Assembly: GCA_034770075.1 (NCBI GenBank)
Contig: CM068382.1
Location: 13,211,958-13,275,957 of the forward strand
Reading direction: 5' to 3'
DNA from: Aralia elata
Taxonomy: Eukaryota; Streptophyta; Magnoliopsida; Apiales; Araliaceae
Length of the DNA stretch: 64,000 nt
The notes beneath the pieces were generated by a model that saw nothing but the letters and a program-made list of their open reading frames with translations, did no database searches and was not told where the DNA came from. Shown here piece by piece: positions 49,201 through 58,071 of this stretch (positions are counted from its first letter, which is position 1; every line of letters begins with the position of its first letter). Made by a program: the position numbers and the translations under genes.

Positions 49201-52200
49201 CCAAACACGGCAAGGAAAATTTTTTACATGGCAATTGTGGGATTTTTGGATTCTAGAAATTAGTTTTAATACTAATGTAATTAGGATTTTATGTAGTTAG
49301 TATTTCAATTTCAATTTTAAGTTGGATTGTTATGTAATTTGTTCCTTTTGTTATTAGGATTAAGATTACTTTTGAATAGTATAAATATGAGATAAAGTTG
49401 ATATAATTGACAACACTTCAAACACTTCATTCAATCAATAAAATTACTTGGGAGATTTTTCTCTTGTTTTGGTTCTTTAAGAATTTCTAAACTATTCTTA
49501 GTTTTTTTTGAGATTCAATCTTAACTTATCATACAACAATTCATAGTTGTGTGTGGCATCTTCTGCCGCATCAATCGTCAATTGTACCAAGACTCTTGCT
49601 TCCATATAAGCAACGAGTCGAGTTATCGTTGGTGTTCCATTCAACGCAAATTCCTTACACTATCGATTGTACCAAGGTTCTCCTCTCAATATAAACAAAA
49701 GGTTGAGGTGCCGAGCGTGTTCCACCAATTCAACTTTGCTAGAAACGATCCAGGAGATGCATGACCACTTCAAGCAAGCGTGTCGTGGAGTATATAAGCT
49801 GTTCAAAAGATTGCAGACTCTGAAGTAGGGAACTCAAAGTGTGGATGATTACTATAAGGAGATAAAGATCCTGATGACCACAGCCAACGTAGAAGAGGAT
49901 CGGGAGGTCACCATAGCAAGATTCTCAGCTGGATTAAATTGGGAGATTGCAGACTTAGTGGAAAGATAACATTACATGCAATTGGAGGATATGACTATCA
50001 AAATTGAGAAAAAACTCAAGAGAAGCGGAAACCAACGACTAGTCTCTACGTCAAGTTCATCATGGAAGCTAAATGTTGTAAAGAAGGAGGAGAAACAAGT
50101 CGTGAGCAAGCCCAAGGCAAAGCCAAAATAGGAGGGGTCCAACCAAGGTATTCAAGGTAAAATTGAACATTCCTCTAATCGAGATATAAAATGCTTTAAA
50201 TGCCAAGGCAGTGGTCATATTGCAAATCAATATCCAAATCAACGGGCTATGATTCTCTTGGATAATGATAAGGTGGAGACAGAGGATGAAAATGATAATA
50301 CCAATTCTATGCCACCGTTGGAGGAGTCAGATGATGATAAGGAGTATGCCATCTCAGGTTCAGCCTTAGTAACAAGAAGAGTCCTTAGTGCATAATTGAA
50401 GGAAAATGACATGACATAACGGGAAAACCTATTCCATACAAGGTGTCTTGTCAACAACAAGATTTGTTGTGTGGTAATAGATGGTGGGAGCTGTACCAAC
50501 ATGACAAGTACTATGATGGTTAAGAAGTTAAGCCTGCTTATAACAAAACATCTTCATCCATATCAATTGCAGTGGCTCAATGACAGTGGAGAGATTAAGG
50601 TGACAAAGCAAGTACTGGTACCGTTTAGTATTGGAATATACATAGATGAGGTACTATGCGACGTGGTTCCGATGTAGGCAAGTCACTTATTACTTGGGAG
50701 GCTTTGACAGTTTGATAGACGAGTAAGACATGATGGCTTTACAAATCAATACTCATTTGTACATAATAATATATCAGTCACTTTTTGTCCTATGATGCCA
50801 AAACATGTTCATGAGGACCAATTACATTTGCAAAAATTAAGATAGTAGTCAAAGAAAAGAGATGAAAAAAGAGAAAACAAAAGAGCGAAAGAAAAAAGGA
50901 AACGTTAAGAGAAAAAAAGAAAGTGCGAGAAAAGAAGAGAGAAAAACAAATAGATATGCAAAAAAGAGTGATGTGAAAAGAACATTGATTTCCAGACAAC
51001 AAATGACTATACTTATATATAAGGAGATATTTTTAAATACTAATTCAGATATCTCTTCTTTACCTAGTGTTGTTATATCTCTTTTGTAGGAGTATATTGA
51101 TGTGTTCCCCGAGGAGCTACCACAAGGATTACCACTAATTTGATGGATCGAGCATCAAATAGATTTTGTTCTTGGTGCAACCATTTCATTCCAAATCGAC
51201 CAACATATAAGAGCAATTCAAAGGAAACAGAGGAGTTACAAAGACAGGTGTGAGAGCTAATAGAGAAAAGGGTTTGTATGGTAAAACATGGGTCCGTGTG
51301 CAGTCTGGTAATTCTAATACCTAAGAAGAATAGAAAATGGTGCATGTGCATCGATTGTCAAACGGTAAATAATATAACGGTAAAATATCGACATCCTATT
51401 CCTCGATTAGATGACATGTTAAAAGAATTGCATAGTTCATATATATTTTCAAAAATTGATTTAAAAAGCAGATATCATCAAATTCGCATGAAAGAGGGAG
51501 ATGAGTGAAAAACTATATTTAAGACAAAATATAGGTTGTATGAGTGATTAGTTTTACCGTTTGGGTTAAATAATGCACCTAAAACTTTTATGAGATTGAT
51601 GAACCATATTTTACGTGTTTTTATTGAAAAATTTATAGTTGTCCACTTTGATGATATTCTTGTTTATAGTAAAAACTTGGACGAACATGCATTACATTTA
51701 AAATCAGTTTTAGATGTGCTTAGGAAAGAAAAGTTATTTGTTAACATAGAAAAATACACGTTTTGCACAGATAGAGTCGTGTGTTATTAGTTCACAGGGA
51801 ATATAGGTGGACCAAAAGAAGATACGTGCAATTCAGGAGTGGTCGAGTCCTACCAATGTAAGCCAAGTTCGAAGTTTCCATAGACTCGCCAGTTTTTATA
51901 GACGATTTGTGAAAGACTTTAGCAGCATCACCGCGCAACTTACTGAAGTCATAAAAAAAAGCGTTGGATTCAAATGGGGAGATGAACAGGAGAAAGTTTT
52001 TCAATTGATCAAACATAAATTAACTAATGTTATGTGCTTGTTCTACCCAATTTTTTTTTAAACTTTTGAACTTGAATGTGATGCATCTGGTGTAGGTGTT
52101 GGAGTTGTCTTAATGCAAGAAGGAAAACCAGTAGCGTACTTTAGTGAAAAGTTGAGTGGGGCCATTCTGTACTACCCTACATATAACAAGGAGTTATTCA

Positions 52201-55200
52201 CTTTGGTTCTTGCGCTAGAACCTTGGCAACACTAACTTTGGCCTAAGTAGTTTGTGATACACACTGATCATGAGTCCTGAAATACTTAAAGGGCCAACAA
52301 AAGTTGAATAAGAGACATGCACGGTGGATGAAATTCATAGAGATGTTTCCCTACGTCATCATATATAAACAAGGTAAAGAAAACATTGTTGTAGATGCTC
52401 TACTAAGAAGGTATGTGACTTGCCGCAAAATTACTTGGTTTTGAGCAAATTAAAGGGTTATATGTTGTAGACCATGATTTTGGTGAAGAGTTTAGATAAT
52501 GTGAAAAGAATGCAGTGGGTAAGTATTTTAGGTATGATAGATTTTTATTTCGTGAAAACAAATTATGCATACCTACTTGTTCATTGCGTGAGTTATTACT
52601 TAAAGAGTCTCATGGTAGGGGGTTAATGGGACACTTTGGTATGGACAAAACTTTGACTATATTATAAGAACATTTTTATTGGCCACACATGAAACAGGAT
52701 GTAGAGAAGTTGTGTGATAGATGTATCGTATGTCGTCAAGCTAAATCCCGAGTGAAACCCCATGGTTTATATACACCACAGCCTATTCCTAGTGAGCTAT
52801 GGATTGACCTATCTATGGATTTTGTATTGGGTTTACCTAGGTTTATTTGTGGTAATGCTTCTATTTTTGTGGTTGTGGATATAATTTCAAAGATGACACA
52901 TTTTATTTCATACCACAAAACTGATGATGATTCTCATGTTGCAGATTTGGTCTTTAAAGAAATAATTAGATTACATGGCATGCCTAGGACAATTGTATCG
53001 GATAGAGATACTAAATTCTTGAGTTATTTCTAGAAAACTTTGTGGTATAAGTTAGGAACTAAATTATTGTTTTTTATTACTTGTCACCCTCAAACCGATG
53101 GTCAAACGGAAGTAGTGAATAGAACTTTATCTACATTGTTAAGGTCAATAATTCAAAAGAACATCAAAATTTGGGAAGAGTGTTTACCACATGTTTAGTT
53201 TGCATATAATAGATTTGTTCATTCTCTCATTTTTCTCCATTTGAAGTTATATATGGTTTTAATCCTCTAACTCCATTGGATCTAACGCCATTACCTATTT
53301 CCGAATATACTAACTTAGATGGGAAAAAGAAGATTGATTTTGTGAAGCATATACATGAGAGGGTAACTCAACATAGAAATGAGGACAATTCAATATGCCA
53401 AGCAAGCCAACAAGGGATGTTATCAAGTAATTTTTGAAACATGAGATTGGGTATGGATACATATGAGGAAAGAATGGTTTCTAACCTAAAGACGTTCTAA
53501 GTTGCTTCCATGAGGAGATGGTCATTTTCAAGTCCTTGAGTGCATCAACAATAACGCTTACAGATTGGATTTACTAGGTAAGTATGGTGTTAGTGCCACT
53601 TTCAATGTTATTAACCTAAGTTCGTTTGATGTAGATGACGATTTGAGGACAACTCCTTCTCAAGAGGAGGGGAATGATGAGGACACGACATGAGCTGATT
53701 CAAACAAGACTAATTAAAGGAGCGTTGTGAGATCCAATTTAAGTGCCAGTTGGACCAATTACAAAAGCTAGAACTAAAAGGTTCAAGCAAGGCCTCAATG
53801 GATTGATACAAGATGTTTGGGCTGAAGCTAACTCAAGGAGACCTAAGGAGGAGACTAAGGAGCATGAGACACACGTTTGGATCAGTTTGATACAAGCCCA
53901 ATTCAGGAATTGGAGAATATTTTGTTTCCTAAAATATTAAGCAGATTATATTGTATTTTGTTTTCTTTTGTTTTAGGTAATTTAGCATGATTCTAGAGGG
54001 GTTATGTTTTATTTTGATTGCAATTCTAGAGACTTCTACTAGGATAAAATTAAGGCAACACTTTTAAGGTTTTTATTATCATAATTAAGTCCTTGTACTA
54101 GTATAAATAGGCCTCAAGGCTAAGGGTTTTTGGGGGACTAATTGATTTAATAACACTTCCTCTTTTTAGATTACTTGAGAGTATTCTATATTTGTTATTT
54201 TCAAGAACTCTTGATCTTATCAGTGTGTCCGTAACGATCAATCCGACTTATTAGGCATCAATCCATAAGGTATTTATGGCGTCTTCTACCATACATCAAC
54301 TGTTGATTGTACCTAAGGTTATCGTTTCAATATAAGCGAGGGGTCAATGTGTCATTGATTTTCCACCCATAACCATTGCTAGAACGATCCGGGCGACGAC
54401 CACTTCAAGCAAGCGTGCCGTAAAATTTATCACTTTCATTCTCCATGCACAATTTCTCCATGAAACAATTCTGTAGCCCTCTTTGACTCTCTATAACTTC
54501 GGTGCATGTTTTAACAGCAAAAGACCCATTTTTTCCATGCTTCCACAAGAGCCTGTCCTCGATCCCATTCCGCAATGTTACATTTTTTATCAACTCTGAA
54601 GATGTTTTTCTTCCTCCTTTTCCCACTCAAACAAGTGTCTCCTCCATTTAAAATCCCACAAATTATTATTCCCTTTCTTAGACATACTTTGATGTACAGT
54701 TGCTTTGCATTTGACAACAAAAATGATATTGGGAACCTATCCTTCAATATCATAGAACCACACCACATATCCATCCAAAATCGCACAGACCTGCCATCCC
54801 TAACTTTCCATTCCCAACATGAATTATCCACCAACACTTCATATCCACTACCAACTCCTATTACATAATGTCCTTCCACACTCTACACATTTTGTTTAGG
54901 TTAGCACACTGATCATGCAACAAATTAGATTCTCGCCAATTGTATTTCTCAGTTAACACTCTTCTCCATAAAGAATTTTTTCAACATTATACCTCCACCA
55001 TGCACCATTTGCTTAGAAGGGCCACATTTTTATCTTCAAGAGACCGCATGCCCATACCTCCTTAAGCTTTACTCCAGCATACTTTTCTCCATGCTACAAT
55101 TTGTTTAATTTTCTGCTCTCTGTACTACTTTCCCATAGGAAATTCCTCCTAATTTTTTCCAGTTCCTTAATCACCTTCTTTGGAGCCTTAAAAACCGATA

Positions 55201-57124
55201 CGTAATATAGAGGTAGTCCTGATAGAGCTGCTTTAATCAAAATCATCCTCCCACACAATGAGATATTTTTATTTTTCCAGCCAGATAACTTGATTCTGCA
55301 CTTCTTTAAAATTGGCTCCCATGTAGCCATTCTATAAGGACTGCTTCTTGTACAATCTTGTATCCAAGTCTTTTGGATACAAATTGGTGGATTAATGAAT
55401 CTATTTTTTGCTAATGAAAAAAAATTAAAATTAAATAGAAAGCCAATGTTCATAGGCAAGGCTAAACAAAGTCCTCAAATCAAGAATCAAAATCCGTCGT
55501 CCCATTTTCTATCTCATCTACCGTCCAACTTTCATGCATTGTTTTCGCGTAATTCTTAACCATTACAAATTAAGTTAACCGATAGATAAGGATTACGTGA
55601 CAACAATACATGAGAGTGAGACGGCAGATGGGATGATATCAACAACCAAAAGTAATTAGTAGTTAGGTAGGATATTGATTTTGGAATTTCTGTAGTTATC
55701 ACTTAAGTTTCCTTACCTTTGTAGACTTCTGAATACATAGTCACGTAGCTATCCTATCTCAGTATATATAGGATACTACTGTTGTAAATGCAATATACAG
55801 AAAAATAATACAAATCAGTTTACTTGTCTCTCTCTTAGCTTTTAACTGATGAAGATAAAAAGAAATTTGCATAAATTGCTTTCCAAAGCAAGACTAGTAA
55901 GATATAGTATTGTAAAGAAAGATAATAGATAACACAGAGTTGGAGAAAACTAACTAGAATAGATTAACCATTGCCAGGTGTTTAGATTACTTCCGCTTGG
56001 GAACGCAGATGCCTTTCTAGCTATTGCTTGTAAAGCATAGTCGCCCTTTTCGGCCTTCAACATTGCCAAACTGGGGTAGTGTTGAACCAAAGCCAATGCC
56101 ACATCTGTAAAAGTAAAACAACTATTTAATTTTTAATTAGTAAATCTTTCATGTTACTCACTGGAATTGCATCATGTTAAACAAAGTAACCATCAATTAT
56201 TATAGTAGTATATTATAAGCACATTGCTCCAACACAATTATGGACTTAAGTGCAAAACTGTCCTCTGTGTTTGTGCATGCTTGTGTAATATTGTCTATCA
56301 TTGAGTTTAAAAATTTTGTAAACCTCTCTCTCAAGATATAATTATTATTACAAAACTGTAACTTTTAACTAATAGTTAGGAGGGAAAAACTGACTCAAAA
56401 AATACAATTTTGCACTACTATATAACCTTGAGCGAGGGTTTAGGTTAATACCTAAACTTTCACAAGTGGATAAACCGAGGGGCCAATTTCACATTTCAGT
56501 ATTTTGTATGAGAATTTTATGTGAGGTTTTCTGCATGTAACACATTGATTCTTCTGAACTTACAGCAAGCATGAATAAATACATATCCAAATAAATGACA
56601 GAGATATGACTCACCAAAGAATCCAGAATCGATAACACTAACCAGAAGTTCAACACCATATCCTCCAGCTAAGGATCTAGGATCAATGTCATCCTTATAA
56701 TGGCAAGCTAACAAATATACAAGTGTGTCTTTGTGGGCATTTAGAGCAGCCCTATGAACCGGCAAATAACCAATACTGTGCCTAATATGAAGCAAAGATC
56801 GATTCTTTTTCACCAAGATAATCGCGGCCTGAGTGTTACCAACCAGAGCAGCAATGTTAAGGGCTGTGTTGCCGTACTCGTCTTGCATAGCTAGTGCATC
56901 AGTTGGCATCAAATTAACCAAATTTTTAACAAAATGAATTGCTTTTCCTGTCCCAACTACTACATGGAGGGCTGTTTTAAAATCCTTGCAAATTCTGGCT
57001 GTGACTGCGTCTTTGTGTAGGTCAAAGAAATTTTTGGCACTCTCCCAATCGCCTCTTAGTGCAGCCTTGTAGAGTGGTAGGTACCAGGTTAGGTCCTTCT
57101 CTTCTAGTGCTTCCGTTGGTGTTT
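40409..57124 (-). CDS. Ankyrin-repeat protein with C-terminal PGG membrane domain; six exons seen, first exon missing
   Basis: Exons in transcription order: 57124-56615, 56104-55955, 43147-43013, 42469-42422, 42293-41857, 41023-40409. Phases agree at every junction and no stop interrupts about 630 codons. N-terminal ankyrin repeats include LPLYKAALRGDWESAK, TALHVVVGTGKAIHFV, GNTALNIAALVGNTQA and LPVHRAALNAHKDTL; one more set is in the fifth exon (PIVEAAKLGIHEVVERI, GNTILHLAARLA). The last exon holds the PGG domain: EKWMKDTANSCTIPAALIAT, ITVPGG, and four hydrophobic helices. The family includes ACD6 and ITN1, plasma-membrane or ER proteins in defence and salt or ROS signalling; which one this resembles most is undecided. 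The exon-2/exon-3 intron (43148-55954) is 12.8 kb of nested retrotransposons. A first exon should lie right of 57124, but a Tat element begins at 57288, so it may be beyond the window or lost. Confidence 0.88.
41259..41701. mobile_element. hAT-like MITE in the last intron of the ankyrin/PGG gene
   Basis: 443 bp with inverted ends AGGTTGAATTACAAATCT (left) and GGTTGAATTACAGATCT (reverse right); the inversion continues inward through CTCCAAATTGT and AAAGTAGCCCCTCAATT. It is flanked by a perfect 8-bp duplication TATTTTTA (41251-41258 and 41702-41709), the length typical of hAT elements. It is non-coding and lies between the exons ending at 41857 and starting at 41023. Confidence 0.88.
42600..42860. 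repeat. Dispersed repeat in ankyrin-gene intron (relative at 56230-56510)
   Basis: Shares with 56230-56510 the elements TAAACCTCTCYYTCAA, TATAATTATTA, ACAAAACT, a GGGTTTAGGTTAATACCTAAAC / TTGATTAATACCTAAACTC block and ATAAGTGGATAAA. Both lie in introns of the same gene, about 13.6 kb apart. Probably two old copies of one MITE-like family; ends not defined. Confidence 0.55.
43160..43205. repeat. (TA)n microsatellite next to a splice acceptor
   Basis: About 23 TA units directly upstream, in the minus direction, of the acceptor at 43148 (TTTCATCTTGAAG). The array replaces most of the expected polypyrimidine tract of the 12.8-kb intron. Confidence 0.95.
43557..44193 (-). mobile_element. LINE (L1-type) 3' part, minus strand
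   Basis: The 3' end is marked by a poly-T run (plus strand) at 43557-43568, i.e. the poly-A tail. Reading leftward the frames give KVPTKIQSFLWL, ATKEFLFKR, then the zinc-binding RT-associated domain CLWCGTNVESVDHVLIQC with AWRVW. These are typical of the C-terminal region of plant LINE ORF2. Frame changes and stops show it is dead. The upstream half continues at 54433; a Gypsy element sits between. Confidence 0.88.
44194..44946 (+). mobile_element. 5' LTR of outer Gypsy element
   Basis: Begins TGATGAGGACATGGC and ends GTGAAGTCTTTCA; pairs with 53675-54432. The flanking 5-mers are CTTCC and CTTTC, a target duplication with one change. An open frame at 44183-44428 encodes GPITKARTKRFKQDLNG and VQDVWAEANSRRP, the known C-terminal tail of this Gypsy group's polyprotein, showing that pol runs into the LTR. 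TATA-like AGTATAAATAGG lies at about 44616-44627. Confidence 0.93.
44947..44965 (+). other. Primer binding site of outer Gypsy element
   Basis: TTTGGTATCAGAGCCAAG directly after the LTR end; contains the exact initiator-Met tRNA complement TGGTATCAGAGC. Confidence 0.95.
46175..47388 (+). mobile_element. 5' LTR of inner Gypsy element
   Basis: Begins TGATACGATCCTGATC and ends GTAGAGTCTATCA, next to the primer site TTTGGTATCAAAGCTAAG (47389-47406). Same family as the solo LTR at 11255-12603. It inserted inside the gag frame of the outer element: host sequence breaks at GGGAGATAT and resumes as ATATAAGCTG at about 49792. Confidence 0.92.
47407..48612 (+). pseudogene. Deleted interior of inner Gypsy element with two RT fragments
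   Basis: Only about 1.2 kb remains. Two separate pieces match the same RT region: 47480-47620 (SVRLTNASSVFMSLLKHIL then SYFDGRIIFI) and 47840-48040 (KIGLKSIYHQIG-like, ISFGLANVLRAFMRLLSHIL, LYFDDILIFI). The end of the polyprotein follows at 48430-48612 (GGVGTFQILACVADIAYRFN, LDLRTNPFQEEGNDT), running into the 3' LTR through the purine tract AAGAGGAGGGAAA. Gag, protease, RNase H and integrase core are missing. The repeated RT piece points to rearrangement or template switching. Confidence 0.75.
48613..49791 (+). mobile_element. 3' LTR of inner Gypsy element
   Basis: Begins TGATACGATCTTGATT after the purine tract and pairs with 46175-47388. The 3' end reads GTGGAGTATATAAGC instead of GTGGAGTCTATCA plus target; a small deletion seems to have removed the last LTR bases and part of the duplicated target, leaving ATAT shared with the left flank. 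Confidence 0.88.
53675..54432 (+). mobile_element. 3' LTR of outer Gypsy element
   Basis: Begins TGATGAGGACACGAC after AAGAGGAGGGGAA and ends AAATTTATCA. Pairs with 44194-44946 with clear divergence (several percent by eye), so the element is not young. The frame at 53743-53940 retains the tail peptide GPITKARTKRFKQGLNG, as in the 5' LTR. Confidence 0.93.
54433..55395 (-). mobile_element. LINE 5' part (truncated), minus strand
   Basis: Reading leftward from about 55395: WEPILKKCRIKLSGWKNKN, LCGRMILIKAALSGLPLYYV and FKAPKKVIKELEKIRRNFLW (end of the LINE RT domain), then at 54879-54511 SWEWKVRDGRSVRFWMDMW with LKDRFP, and WKHGKNGSFAVKTCTEV up to the Gypsy border. This is the region between RT and the zinc-binding domain of plant L1 ORF2; the order continues at 44193. 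Endonuclease and most of RT are absent, so the insertion was 5' truncated, as LINEs often are. Confidence 0.88.
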
Positions 57125-57287
57125 CTGACCATGTAATTAATTAGTACATATGGATAAGTTGTAAAGCAAAAACTGATCAGAAGAAAACGAAATGAAAGGT
57201 GAAAGTTTAATGCAAATATGACAATATATTGATGATGTGACACATTCTATATACACATGCATGTTAAGAATTGTTAACGCCAAGATT

Positions 57288-57709
57288 TGTTCACGCACTT
57301 CAATCACTAAGAATGCGTCAATCCTGCACAATAACGAGATCACACTCAGAGTTCCGGGCGGGTTTTGCCGCCGGGGGATAGCTCAGGCGTGAGAATTAGT
57401 ACAGGCTGTCTCAAGGTTTTGATAACAATGGAGGTTTGCAGTTTAGTGTTTAAGTTTTGCATTACCTTTGAAATGAAGAGGGAAGCCTTGTATATATACT
57501 TCCACATATCATCATTACGCCTGGTCCCACATGACAGAATAAAGCATATGTCCCCATCAACCAAATCATAATAAATGCTCCAGACAGAATATAAGTCAAC
57601 CTAGTTTGGAAATAACTTCCTTAACTAGATCACTCCTCTAAACCCCGAATCCACGCACCGGGTCGGGTCCACCATGTCGGGTCGGGTATCCCGAACCTAG
57701 GACCCAACA
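57288..57709 (-). mobile_element. 3' LTR of Tat/Retand-type Gypsy element
   Basis: On the minus strand it starts TGTTGGGTCCTAGG at 57709, directly after the purine tract GTAGGGGGCAA (plus 57710-57720), and ends near GTGAACA at 57288, giving matching TGTT/AACA ends. It contains GGGTCGGGT motifs and TATATATACAAGG as a promoter. The right LTR is outside the window, so the left border and target duplication (AGATT expected) are not confirmed. It lies 164 bp upstream of the ankyrin/PGG exon at 57124. Confidence 0.7.
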
Positions 57710-57721
57710 TTGCCCCCTACT

Positions 57722-58071
57722 CTTTAATTATAAAAGAGAATTATAATAAAAGAGTATGAGGAATAAGCTTAATTTTAATCAAGGAACCAAACATCCCCTT
57801 AAAAATATAACCGCCTCAATCCATTATAACCATTATTACCCCAGTTGCCACGTGCCAATAACGGTCCCACCACATTCATTAAGATAGAGCCGTTTGTGGG
57901 AAAATGTGCCGGATCTCAAGGGTCACCCCCAATAAAGACAAATCGCTTCCAAATTCAACCGCCACTTTTCCCCTAAATTTCAAATTTTCCAATCTCTTCT
58001 CTGAAACTTCCACCGCGATTCCCATCCTTCTCCGATCAACGGATTCCTGCACCTCAACTTTCTACTCATCA
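57722..58071 (+). promoter_or_regulatory. Presumed promoter and leader of the antisense gene
   Basis: Lies between the purine tract of the Tat element and the antisense gene. It contains GCCACGTGCC at about 57847 with a G-box core CACGTG. The frame of the antisense gene is open from an ATG at 57904, but the ATG at 58072 (ATCAATGGCAACC) begins a low-complexity N-terminus typical of the family and is preferred. No TATA box is certain. Confidence 0.35.

Larger units (their letters stand above)
44966..53674 (+). pseudogene. Gag-pol of outer Gypsy element, degraded and interrupted
   Basis: Gag is seen at about 45915-46174 (LEWEKKVD, FDCHNYSELKKVKLAAIEF, YVVVWWDQLG, KKRFISSHYHREI) and continues in frame after the inner element at 49797 (YKLFKRLQTL, VDDYYKEIKILM). 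A zinc knuckle CFKCQGSGHIANQYPNQ at about 50191 has its last Cys replaced by Tyr. Protease: VIDGGSCTNMTSTMMV at 50473. RT: IFSKIDLKSRYHQIRM, LPFGLNNAPKTFMRLMNHIL and HFDDILVYS at 51440-51680. RNase H: ECDASGVGVGVVLMQEGKPV at about 52075. Integrase: HFYWPHMKQDVEKLCDRCIVC, SMDFVLGLPR and SDRDTKF at 52670-53030, then CHPQTDGQTEVVNRTL. Many stops and frameshifts mean no function. Order PR-RT-RH-INT is Ty3/Gypsy; the DGGS protease and tail peptide suggest a chromovirus-type lineage. Confidence 0.9.

Noticed and set aside
50862..51089. Lys-rich 75-codon frame
   Set aside because: It lies in an A/G-rich linker between Gypsy protease and RT; composition effect.
54575..54868. 97-codon plus-strand frame
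   Set aside because: Shadow of the LINE coding region on the other strand.
57346..57564. Possible first exon of the ankyrin gene (72-codon minus frame)
   Set aside because: It falls inside the Tat LTR and shows no ankyrin similarity.
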